From CAMLFJ01 sp035524955 (GTDB lineage Bacteria > Methylomirabilota > Methylomirabilia > Rokubacteriales > CSP1-6): a stretch of 64,000 nt of DNA. The stretch's first letter is position 1; the number at the start of each line of letters is the position of its first letter. This document shows, one piece after another, positions 1-6,789 of the stretch. The DNA is taken from NCBI GenBank assembly GCA_035524955.1, contig DATLFG010000064.1:1-64000 (forward strand), given 5' to 3'. The notes under the pieces were generated by a model that did not search any database, was not told the origin of the DNA, and saw nothing but the letters and a program-made list of their open reading frames with translations. A program made the position numbers and the translations under genes.

Positions 1-140
1 CCCGGCGCGGCCCGGCTGCCGCGCGACGGGGGTGGGGCCGGCAGCGGGTGCGCCGCGAGCAGCGCGCGGGTCAGGCCGGCCGCGAAGAGACAGCCGAGCA
101 GGCCCAGCGCGATGTTGAGGAGGAGGAGGCGGCGGGACAC
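1..140 (-). CDS. Type II secretion GspC/GspN-like inner-membrane protein, N-terminal part only
   Basis: This gene starts at a GTG at 140 and runs off the left edge. The visible 46 codons give a short basic start (VSRR), one Leu/Ala-rich hydrophobic segment (about residues 5-30) and then a Pro/Ala/Ser-rich stretch, the layout of a bitopic inner-membrane protein with a periplasmic body. It begins 3 nt after the gspM stop codon, so it is almost certainly translated from the same mRNA. In type II secretion operons the gene after gspM is often gspN or gspC, both single-anchor proteins that connect the inner-membrane platform to the secretin. Which of the two this is cannot be decided from the anchor alone. 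Confidence 0.55.
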   Translation of the reverse strand, partial: MSRRLLLLNIALGLLGCLFAAGLTRALLAAHPLPAPPPSRGSRAAP

Positions 141-143
141 GGG

Positions 144-764
144 CTAGTCGTCCCCGGAGGCGCCGGCGGCCTTCGCCTCGACCGTGGCGCCCGGCGGCCC
201 CGGCGCCGTCGCGCCGGGCCGAAGATAGCCGGCCACCGTGAGCGTGGTCAGCAGCTCGCGGGGCTGCCCGGGGGCGACCACCCGGATCTTGACGTCCCGG
301 AGGGCGAGCAGACGATCGGCGCGGTCGAGGGCGCCGAGCGCGGTGACCGTGTCCCGGATGCTGCCGACGAGGGTCAGCTCGATGCCGATCTCCTGCAGGC
401 CCTCGAGATCCGACGGCGGCAGGACCCGCTCGGTCCGGATCTCGACGCCGCCGCCCGGCAGGAGATCCTTGATCACCTTCCGCAGCTCCGATGCGGCGAG
501 CGGCGGCGTCGGACCGCGGAGCAGCCGGGCCGATTCCAGCTCGAGGCGCGCGGTGACCGCGGCCAGCTCCTCGGCGAGCCGGGGGTGCTGGCTCACCCGC
601 AGGCGCCGCCTCTCGAGCGCGGCCTCGCGCGCCGGCACCGCGGCCTGCGCGTCGCGCGCGCGCATCACGAGCGGCTCGACGAGGTAGAGGTAGCCGCCGA
701 TGGCCAGCGCGACGACGGCGCCGGCGCCGATGACCACCCGCTCGCGCGAGCTGAGCGCCGGCAT
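144..764 (-). CDS. gspM: Type II secretion system protein GspM
   Basis: Encodes a 206-residue protein with one N-terminal transmembrane helix (about residues 10-30, preceded by SSRER) and then a periplasmic part that begins with a long amphipathic region rich in Arg/Glu/Leu and ends in an alpha/beta ferredoxin-like domain. Length and layout match GspM, which binds GspL in the assembly platform that couples the ATPase GspE to pseudopilus growth. The ATG at 764 is preceded by GGAGG in the 27-nt gap after gspL. The C-terminus (Pro/Ala/Gly-rich, about the last 25 residues) is low complexity. Sequence similarity in GspM is usually weak, so the call leans on operon position between gspL and the partial gspC/N. 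Confidence 0.8.
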   Translation of the reverse strand: MPALSSRERVVIGAGAVVALAIGGYLYLVEPLVMRARDAQAAVPAREAALERRRLRVSQHPRLAEELAAVTARLELESARLLRGPTPPLAASELRKVIKDLLPGGGVEIRTERVLPPSDLEGLQEIGIELTLVGSIRDTVTALGALDRADRLLALRDVKIRVVAPGQPRELLTTLTVAGYLRPGATAPGPPGATVEAKAAGASGDD

Positions 765-775
765 GCTACCGCCTC

Positions 776-982
776 CTCACCTCCGGCCCCCTCACCTCCG
801 GCCCCTCACACTACCCTCTCCCCCCAAGGGCCCCGAGGGGGAGAGGGAAGAGCCAGAAGAGCTACCCCCTCTCCTCTTTGGGGAGAGGGTAGGGTGAGGG
901 GCGACGGAAGAGCTGCCCCCTCTCCCCTCTGGGGAGAGGGCAGGGTGAGGGGGCCGGAGGTGAGGGGGCCGGAGGTGAGGGG
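776..982. repeat. GC-rich palindromic repeat cluster R1 (two units plus short tandem copies)
   Basis: Two copies of a palindrome built on CCCTCTCC(n)GGAGAGGG, flanked by CAGGGTGAGGGG, with three to four tandem copies of GGCCGGAGGTGAGGGG at the ends. The same unit occurs at five other places in this window. Here it lies inside the 3' end of gspL and in front of gspM. Confidence 0.85.
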
Positions 983-2300
983 TCTCCCACGCGGCGCGGA
1001 TGCGGAACTGCTCCTTGTTCTGCGTTTTGGTCACCGGCGACGTGAACTCCACCCGCTCGAGACGGCTCGAGGCCTCGAGCAGCGGGATGAGCGCGCTCGC
1101 CCCCTCGGCCTGGCCCGTGAGCTCGACGCCCTGGCGATCCATCGCGAGGGCCTGCAGCCAGGCGCCCGCGGGCAGCGTCCCGGTGAGCTCCCGCAGCACG
1201 GGCAGCGCCTGGACGCGCCCCTCCCGGGCGAGCGTCAGCGCGGCGAGCACCCGGCGCTTCCGGGCCAGCTCGTCCGCCAGGGCGGCCACGGCTTTCGCCT
1301 CGGGCTCGAGCCGGCGGAGCTCCTCCGCCACTCGCCCGAGATAGCGCTCGGTCTCGACGACGCTCACGAGCGCCAGGCCCACGCCGAGGAGCGCGGTGAC
1401 CAGGACCATGCCGGCGGTCACGAGCTGCGCCCGCGAGGGAATCCACGGCCTCGCCGGGACCGGCAGCAGGTTCGGGGTGGGATTTCGCGGTCCCGCCGCG
1501 AGAGCCAGCGCGAGCAGGCCGGCGCCCTGCGCCTCCGCGGGCAGCGCCGCGACGAGGGGAAGAGCAGCCGCGGCGAGCGGGGGCGCCGGGACCGGGACGC
1601 CCAGCGAGGCGCTCAGCTCGGGCCGCCATGCCGGAGCCTCGTCGCCGGAGAGCCACACGGCATCGGTGTCGCTCCAGCGGACCACCGGCAGGCTGCGCCG
1701 GATCTCGCGCGCCAGAGCCGCGACGTCCGCCGCGGCCACCTGCCGGCTCGCGAGCAGCGTGCAGCCGTCGAGGAACAGCAGGTCGGCCACACCGTCGTGC
1801 CGATGCACCCAGACCGCGTGACGGCCGGGGAGCGCGCGGGCAAGCAGGGCGGGCAGCCCGTGACAGGCCACCGTCAGGGCGGCGGGGCGCCGCCGCGCGC
1901 CGGCCAGCAGCGCCAGCGGCCGCTCGATGGTGCGCCCCTCGGTCGCGACCACCAGCACGCGCCGGGGCTCCGCCGGGCTGCTCGGCAGCTCGACCCAGTC
2001 GAAGCGGGTGCTCTCGGGCGGGAACGGCACGTGCCGCTCGAGGTCGAACCCGATCATCCGCGCCACGTCGCCGCCGTCCGCCCGCGGCAGCTCGATGGCC
2101 TTCACGACCGCGAGGCGGCGATCGAGGCCCACCCGGAGCCGCCCCCGGGCGAGCCCGCGCGTCCGGAGCTCCGCGGCGAGGGTCCGCGCCGGGTCTGCCG
2201 CCTCCTCGACGGCGAAGTGCCCGGCCCGGCCGCGACCGGTCAGCGCGACCACGGTGACCCGGCCGTCGTGGAGGTAGAGCCCGATGCGGGCCGGCATCAT
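792..2300 (-). CDS. gspL: Type II secretion system protein GspL, with repeat-derived C-terminal tail
   Basis: A 502-residue GspL: an N-terminal cytoplasmic actin-like (PilM/GspL) domain, visible as ARIGLYLHDG at the start and IGFDLERHVPFPPE near residue 85, one transmembrane segment near residue 290-315 (VTAGMVLVTALLGVGLAL), and a periplasmic GspL C-terminal domain ending near RIRAAWE. GspL anchors GspE to the membrane and pairs with GspM. I chose the ATG at 2300 (MMPARIG); a GTG at 2321 is possible. The last ~60 residues (HLRPPHLRPPHPALSPEGRG and on) are a translation of the palindromic repeat R1, and the stop codon at 792-794 lies in the repeat. The original stop was evidently lost when the repeat arrived. 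Confidence 0.88.
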   Translation of the reverse strand: MMPARIGLYLHDGRVTVVALTGRGRAGHFAVEEAADPARTLAAELRTRGLARGRLRVGLDRRLAVVKAIELPRADGGDVARMIGFDLERHVPFPPESTRFDWVELPSSPAEPRRVLVVATEGRTIERPLALLAGARRRPAALTVACHGLPALLARALPGRHAVWVHRHDGVADLLFLDGCTLLASRQVAAADVAALAREIRRSLPVVRWSDTDAVWLSGDEAPAWRPELSASLGVPVPAPPLAAAALPLVAALPAEAQGAGLLALALAAGPRNPTPNLLPVPARPWIPSRAQLVTAGMVLVTALLGVGLALVSVVETERYLGRVAEELRRLEPEAKAVAALADELARKRRVLAALTLAREGRVQALPVLRELTGTLPAGAWLQALAMDRQGVELTGQAEGASALIPLLEASSRLERVEFTSPVTKTQNKEQFRIRAAWETPHLRPPHLRPPHPALSPEGRGGSSSVAPHPTLSPKRRGGSSSGSSLSPSGPLGGEGSVRGRR

Positions 2301-2362
2301 TCGTCGGGTCCCGGGCGCCACGAGAGGATCGTCGCCTCGAGCGGCGCGTCGCGCCGGCCGCG

Positions 2363-3238
2363 CTACACGACGGCCACGACGCGGCTGCGGGGCACTCCCG
2401 CGATCAGGCCCTCGGCCTCGATGCGGAAGACGCTGCTGCCGACCGCCAGGCCGCGTCCCGCGAAGCGCCCGGGCACGCTCGGATACGGCGCGCGCACGCG
2501 TGTCTGCACCACGTCGGCGATCTCGGCGTCGGAGAGGCCCACCGCCTCGAGGACGAGCGGGGAGGCGGTGTTGATGTTCACGGTGCTCACCGCCGCCGCG
2601 GTGACCAGCTCGCCCAGCCCGGGGCGGTCCTCGGCGCCCCCGTACAGCTCGCGGGTGACGCCGCGGATCTGGAGCAGCTCGGCGACGTCCTGGAGATTGC
2701 CGTTCCGGGCGCGATAGGGGACGGCGAGCTGCGCGTAGAAGTCGCTCTCGGCTCCGTGGAGGCGATGCAGCTCGTTGGCATCGCGCCAGTCCTGGAGCGA
2801 GTCCTTGATGATGTCGCGCTGCGTCCGGTCCAGCCGAAGGGCGGCCAGCAGGCGATCGAGCCGGTCGGCGGCGGCGCTGTTGGTGCCGAGGCGCGCGGTC
2901 TCGTCGGCGATCCGGTAGGAGAACGCGCCCGGGCCCAGGGCCACGCGCCGGCGCGGCAGGGAGGGCAACCGGATCGGCGTCGTCTGGCCGGGCAGGGCGC
3001 GATAGAAGACGAGCTGGCCGGTCTCGTCGAGCGCGGCCACCTGCGACGGATTCATGATCTCGCGCAGGGCCTGGTGCACCCCGGCCTCGGCCAGATGGCG
3101 GGCCAGCACGCCGTCGCGGTAGGAGCGCACCATCGAGGCCTCGAGGCGCGCCGAGAAGGCCAGCTCGGTCACCACCACCGCCAGCAGGGTCAGCACCAGC
3201 AGCACGGCCAGCAGGACGAAGCCGCGCTCGCCGCTCAT
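2363..3238 (-). CDS. gspK: Type II secretion minor pseudopilin GspK
   Basis: A 291-residue protein opening with SGERGFVLLAVLLVLTLLAV, a prepilin leader (cleavage expected after the Gly of ERG) followed by the hydrophobic pseudopilin helix. As is typical for GspK, the usual Glu at position +5 is absent. It is much longer than the other pseudopilins because of the inserted alpha domain (roughly residues 90-230) and has a helix-hairpin-helix-like VNINTASPLVLEAVGLSDAEI stretch, characteristic of the family. GspK caps the pseudopilus tip with GspI and GspJ. Its ATG overlaps the gspJ stop by 4 nt, so the two are translationally coupled. The gap to gspL is 62 nt when the ATG at 2300 is used. Confidence 0.92.
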   Translation of the reverse strand: MSGERGFVLLAVLLVLTLLAVVVTELAFSARLEASMVRSYRDGVLARHLAEAGVHQALREIMNPSQVAALDETGQLVFYRALPGQTTPIRLPSLPRRRVALGPGAFSYRIADETARLGTNSAAADRLDRLLAALRLDRTQRDIIKDSLQDWRDANELHRLHGAESDFYAQLAVPYRARNGNLQDVAELLQIRGVTRELYGGAEDRPGLGELVTAAAVSTVNINTASPLVLEAVGLSDAEIADVVQTRVRAPYPSVPGRFAGRGLAVGSSVFRIEAEGLIAGVPRSRVVAVV

Positions 3239-3831
3239 GGGAGCGTGGCCCGGAGGGCGAAGGTGAGCGTCTGCTGGGCGCCCGCGCGAGCGCCGCCCCT
3301 GGTCACGAGCGTGACCTCGACGGCACGCGGCACCGTCTCTTGCCGCCTCATGTCCCACTCGTCCTGCCAGGCGCCGGGCTCCTCGCCCAGATACCGGAAG
3401 CGAACGGCCCGCGTCCCGGGGTCCACCAGGGTCGGCGGGAGCCGGTCCAGCGCGATCCGATCGGGCAGGGGCTGCTGGCGCAGCGTGAGCCCCGACGGCT
3501 CGCCGGCGAAGCTGACCGCGGTGAAGGCGATCGGCGCCGGCGCGGGGAACGGCGGCGAGAGGGTGGCGAACACGAGCTGATCCGGACGGCCGTCGAAGAG
3601 GATACGCGGCTCCTGCGGCGGCTCCGGGGTGAGCCGGTACGGGAAGGCGCCGTCGAGCGCCTGCTCGAGCAGGATCACCACGCTGCGCGCGTGGTCCATC
3701 TGGGCCGCGCGCGCCTCGCCCCGGTTCCACGCGGCCAGGCCCACCCGGAGCCCGCCGAGCGCGATCACGAGCACGGCCGCGGCGATGCCGAGGGCGAGCA
3801 CCAGCTCGACGAGGGTGAAGCCCCTCCTCAC
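3235..3831 (-). CDS. gspJ: Type II secretion minor pseudopilin GspJ, start codon supplied by a repeat
   Basis: A 198-residue minor pseudopilin. The prepilin peptidase motif is RRGFTLVELVLALGIAAAV: cleavage after Gly, Phe at +1, Glu at +5, then the hydrophobic helix. GspJ forms the tip complex with GspI and GspK. The only start that gives a normal 3-residue leader is the GTG at 3831, which lies inside palindromic repeat R2; the same repeat places GGGGAGAGGG a few nt upstream, which can pair with the 16S rRNA tail. An upstream reading frame stays open to 4104 but only translates the repeat and the antisense of gspI. The gene's 3' end overlaps gspK by 4 nt. Confidence 0.9.
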   Translation of the reverse strand: MRRGFTLVELVLALGIAAAVLVIALGGLRVGLAAWNRGEARAAQMDHARSVVILLEQALDGAFPYRLTPEPPQEPRILFDGRPDQLVFATLSPPFPAPAPIAFTAVSFAGEPSGLTLRQQPLPDRIALDRLPPTLVDPGTRAVRFRYLGEEPGAWQDEWDMRRQETVPRAVEVTLVTRGGARAGAQQTLTFALRATLP

Positions 3832-3920
3832 CCGGCCCTCTCCCCAGAGGGGAGAGGGTAAAGGGGGTAAAGGTCGGCCGACTCCCTCTCCCCGCTGGGG
3901 AGAGGGCCGGGGTGAGGGGC
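3825..3920. repeat. GC-rich palindromic repeat cluster R2 (two units)
   Basis: Two units of the CCCTCTCC(n)GGAGAGGG palindrome in the gap between gspI and gspJ. The end nearest gspJ carries CCTCACCCGG on the plus strand, that is, CCGGGTGAGG on the coding strand, and its GTG is the gspJ start codon. Confidence 0.85.
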
Positions 3921-3941
3921 GGCTTCCACGCCGCGCGCGCC

Positions 3942-4316
3942 TCATGGCCCCGGCTCTTCCGCGACGGCGCGCAGGCTCGCCAGCTCCAGGGTGCGATGGC
4001 GGCCCCACCGCACCGCCACCGAGAGCGCGTAGAGATGAAGGCGTGGCCCGGCGGCCGGCGTCAGCTCCTCGGGCACCGGCACCAGGGCCACGCGCCGCTC
4101 CCACTGGAACCGCCCCTCGCGGCCCGCGTCCACGCCTTCAGCGAGCACGTCGGTGGCGCGCGCGACGCGATCCGCCACGACGACGGCCTGCTGGTAGTCG
4201 TCGGAGAGGTGGAGCAGGCGGAGACCCAGGGACGAGAGCTGCATGAGGGCGACGATGGCGATACCGAGGATGGTCACGGCCACCAGCACCTCGAGCAGGG
4301 TGAAGCCGCGGCTCAT
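3942..4316 (-). CDS. gspI: Type II secretion minor pseudopilin GspI
   Basis: A 124-residue protein starting SRGFTLLEVLVAVTILGIA: prepilin peptidase site after the Gly, Phe +1, Glu +5, and the expected long N-terminal helix. Size and order (after gspH, before gspJ) match GspI, the minor pseudopilin that nucleates the tip complex. The C-terminal part has the short beta-rich globular domain of the family (for example LYALSVAVRWGRHRTLELAS). Its ATG overlaps the gspH stop by 4 nt. The gap to gspJ is 110 bp and is filled by repeat R2. Confidence 0.9.
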   Translation of the reverse strand: MSRGFTLLEVLVAVTILGIAIVALMQLSSLGLRLLHLSDDYQQAVVVADRVARATDVLAEGVDAGREGRFQWERRVALVPVPEELTPAAGPRLHLYALSVAVRWGRHRTLELASLRAVAEEPGP

Positions 4317-4783
4317 GAACCCGCCCGCCGCGTGCTCACCCGCCCGGTCAGCGCGTCCACCGCGATCACGTAGGCGCGCGATCCCGGCGCGGCGATGGCG
4401 AACCGGGCGCCGCTCGACATCCCGTGCGGGAGGAACGTCACGCGGGGCGCCGAGAGCGCGTCGGCCTCGATGCGCAGCCGCGGGGAGACGGCGCGGCTCC
4501 CCAGCACGCCGGCCTCGCCCTCGCGCCCGGCGCGGCGCACCACGAGCGCGTGCGCGTCGCGATCGACGACCACCTCGAGGGCCTGCCGACGGGTGACCGC
4601 CTGCTCGCGCGCGGAGCGGAGGAAGGCGGCGACCGCTCCCACCTCCGCGCGCGCCCGCACCCCGTCGGCCGTGCGCCCGACGGCGGGCGCGACCACCGCC
4701 GCGGCGATGGCGAGCACCAGCAGGACCACCGCCAGCTCGATGAGCGAGAAGCCTTGCGGGCCCCTCACCACCGCACCCCTCAC
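4313..4783 (-). CDS. gspH: Type II secretion pseudopilin GspH, start codon within a repeat
   Basis: A roughly 156-residue pseudopilin with the motif GPQGFSLIELAVVLLVLAIA (cleavage after Gly, Phe +1, Glu +5) and a GspH/FimT-type globular domain. GspH is a minor pseudopilin between the GspG shaft and the tip. Start choice is ambiguous: in-frame GTG codons at 4783, 4771 and 4768 all derive from repeat R3. The one at 4783 has the best upstream GGGGAGAGGG and is used here; 4768 would give the shortest leader. The reading frame continues upstream to 4975 only because the repeats have no stop in this frame. Coupled to gspI by a 4-nt overlap. Confidence 0.85.
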   Translation of the reverse strand: MRGAVVRGPQGFSLIELAVVLLVLAIAAAVVAPAVGRTADGVRARAEVGAVAAFLRSAREQAVTRRQALEVVVDRDAHALVVRRAGREGEAGVLGSRAVSPRLRIEADALSAPRVTFLPHGMSSGARFAIAAPGSRAYVIAVDALTGRVSTRRAGS

Positions 4784-4960
4784 CCGGCCCTCTCCCCAGA
4801 GGGGAGAGGGAGTCAGTCCCCTCTCATGCCCTCGCCGCCGGCGGCGGGCGGGCTCCTCATCCCCTCGCGCCCGGAGGGGGAGAGGGCAGGGTGAGGGGGC
4901 CGGTGGTGAGGGGGCCGGTGGGGAGGGGGCCGGTGGTGAGGGCGCGGGCGGCGAGGGGGC
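4763..4960. repeat. GC-rich palindromic repeat cluster R3
   Basis: Two palindromic units plus several tandem copies of GGGGGCCGGTGGTGAG between gspG and gspH. It fills the whole 188-bp gap and supplies the candidate gspH start codons. Confidence 0.85.
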
Positions 4961-4971
4961 GCGTGACGGCG

Positions 4972-5400
4972 TCACTTCGCCTCCCAGGAGTTGACGTCGC
5001 CGTTCTCGCCGTCGCCTCCGGGCGCGCCGTCGGCGCCGTAGGTCCAGATGTCGTAGTCACCGTGATCGCCCGGGCAGCACTTGTACTGGTAGCTACGCCC
5101 CCAGGGATCGGCCGGCACCGCCGGCTTCTTGAGATAGGGCCCGTTCCACGCGGCGACGTTGGGGTTCTGCGCCAGCGCCTGCAGGCCGGCGCCCGAGGGC
5201 GGGTAGGCGCCGACGTCGAGCCGGTACTGGTCGAGCGCGGCGCCGAGCAGCTCGATCTGCGCCTTGGCAGTGGCCTGCTTGCTCTGTCCCACGCGGCCGA
5301 AGAGTCGCGGCCCCACGAGCCCGGCGACCAGCCCGAGGATGATGATGACGACCAGCAGCTCGATGAGCGAGAACCCGCGCTGATCCCGGAGCCACCTCAT
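4972..5400 (-). CDS. gspG: Type II secretion major pseudopilin GspG
   Basis: A 142-residue major pseudopilin that polymerises into the periplasmic pseudopilus. The start MRWLRDQRGFSLIELLVVII shows a basic leader, the prepilin peptidase site, Phe +1 and Glu +5. The C-terminal domain contains the conserved GspG features: LGAALDQYRLDVGAYPPSGA, a WNGPYL(K)KPAVPADPWG stretch and a calcium-loop region with YDIWTYGADG and a Gly/Asp-rich end. Two adjacent Cys (CCPGD) are present in the loop. The ATG at 5400 overlaps the gspF stop by 4 nt. Among the T2SS genes this is the best conserved pseudopilin. Confidence 0.95.
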   Translation of the reverse strand: MRWLRDQRGFSLIELLVVIIILGLVAGLVGPRLFGRVGQSKQATAKAQIELLGAALDQYRLDVGAYPPSGAGLQALAQNPNVAAWNGPYLKKPAVPADPWGRSYQYKCCPGDHGDYDIWTYGADGAPGGDGENGDVNSWEAK

Positions 5401-6620
5401 AGCGGCAGATCGGTGACCGAGAGAATGGCCAGGAGCATGGCGACGACGATGAAGCCGACCACCAGGCCCATGACCAGGATGATGCAGGGCTCGGCCAGCG
5501 CGATCAGCCGCTTGACGAGCTTGCGCGTGTCGGCCTCCAGGGAGGCCGCCACCTGCAGCAGCGTCTCCTCGAGGCGCCCCGTCTCCTCGCCCACGCGCAC
5601 CATGTGGACGGCCAGCGGCGGGAAGGCGCCGGCCTCGGCCATGGGCTGAGCGAGGCCGGCGCCGCGCCGGGCGCCCTCGCCCAGGCCCTCGACGGCGCGC
5701 GCCAGCACCTGGTTGCCGAGCATGTCCTTGACCACGGCGAGGGCCGGAATCATGGCCACGCCGCTCCGCAGCAGCGTTCCGAGGATCCGCGTGAAGCGCG
5801 CCACCTCGGTCTTGACGATGACCTCGCCCGCCACCGGCAGCCGGAGCAGCAGCCGATCGGCACCCAGCCGCCCGCGCGGCGTGGCGAGCACCATGCGGCT
5901 CGCGAGCACGCCGCCCCCGGCCAGCAGCGCGAGCAGCCACCAGTAGCGCTGGATCGCGCCGCTCGCCTCCAGCAGGATCAGCGTGGGCAGGGGGATGGTC
6001 GCGCCCAGGTCGCTGAAGATGACCGCGAACCGCGGGATCACGAAGGCCATCAGGAAGACGACCGCGGCCGCGCCCACCCCGGTCAGCAGGACGGGATAGA
6101 TCAGCGCGGAGACCACTGCATCGCGGAACTCCTGCGACTCCTCGAGGAAGCCGGCGAGCCGGCGCAGCGTGGTCTCGAGCACCCCGCCCTTCTCGCCCGC
6201 CCGCACCATGTTGATGTAGAGCCGCGAGAACGGGCGCGGATGCTGCTTGCCGAGCGCGTCGGCGAACGAGCTGCCGCCCTGCACGCTCCGCAGCACGTCG
6301 CCCATGATGGCGCGCAGCCGCGGCGTGGGCGCCAGCTCGGCCTGGATCGCCAGCGCGCGGTCGAGCGGGAGCCCCGCCTCGATCAGGGTGGCGAGCTGCT
6401 GGGTGAGCGAGACCAGATCCCGGCCCGCCACGCGACCGCGGCCCGCCTCGGGCCAGGCGAGGCCCAGCAGGCGACGGCGCTGATCCTGCGCGTCGATCGC
6501 GATCGGGAAGTAGGCGTCGCGCTGCAGGCGCTCGACGACGGCGCGGGCGTCCGGCGCCTCCATCACGCCGTCGATCGTCTGCCCCCGGCGGTCGGCCGCC
6601 CGATAGCTGAAGACCGTCAT
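5397..6620 (-). CDS. gspF: Type II secretion inner-membrane platform protein GspF
   Basis: A 407-residue polytopic membrane protein with two T2SSF domains (about residues 70-190 and 270-390) and three transmembrane segments. MTVFSYRAADRRGQTIDGVM is the classical GspF/PilC start, so the ATG at 6620 is used although the frame is open further upstream through repeat R4. Motifs such as SLTQQLATLIEAGLPLDRAL and MVRVGEETGRLEETL are typical. GspF sits at the centre of the assembly platform and is turned by GspE. Overlaps gspG by 4 nt. Confidence 0.95.
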   Translation of the reverse strand: MTVFSYRAADRRGQTIDGVMEAPDARAVVERLQRDAYFPIAIDAQDQRRRLLGLAWPEAGRGRVAGRDLVSLTQQLATLIEAGLPLDRALAIQAELAPTPRLRAIMGDVLRSVQGGSSFADALGKQHPRPFSRLYINMVRAGEKGGVLETTLRRLAGFLEESQEFRDAVVSALIYPVLLTGVGAAAVVFLMAFVIPRFAVIFSDLGATIPLPTLILLEASGAIQRYWWLLALLAGGGVLASRMVLATPRGRLGADRLLLRLPVAGEVIVKTEVARFTRILGTLLRSGVAMIPALAVVKDMLGNQVLARAVEGLGEGARRGAGLAQPMAEAGAFPPLAVHMVRVGEETGRLEETLLQVAASLEADTRKLVKRLIALAEPCIILVMGLVVGFIVVAMLLAILSVTDLPL

Positions 6621-6635
6621 GCCGGCTCTCGCCCG

Positions 6636-6780
6636 ACCCTCACCCTGCCCTCTCCCTGAAAGGGAGAGGGAGAAGGTGCACCCTCTCCCCTCTGGCGAGC
6701 GCAAGATCGAACACCCTCTCCCCTCTGGAGAGAGGGCAGGGTGAGGGGCCCGGAGGTGAGGGGCCCGGAGGTGAGGGGAG
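6636..6780. repeat. GC-rich palindromic repeat cluster R4
   Basis: Between gspE and gspF: one full palindrome, a second interrupted one (CCCTCTCCCCTCTGG twice around an unrelated 20-bp insert) and two tandem copies of GGCCCGGAGGTGAGG. The gspF ATG lies just downstream of it on the coding strand. Confidence 0.85.
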
Positions 6781-6789
6781 CGAGGGGGC

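Noticed and set aside
48..2717. 889-codon plus-strand open frame opposite gspM-gspL-gspK
   Set aside because: It is antisense to well-recognised gsp genes; the composition (Arg/Gly/Ala-rich, low complexity) is what high-GC DNA gives in a non-coding frame, and it translates the palindromic repeats.
776..6780. Regularly recurring GC-rich units as a possible CRISPR array
   Set aside because: Units are palindromic, unevenly spaced, lie in separate intergenic gaps and have no constant-length spacers; no cas genes are present.
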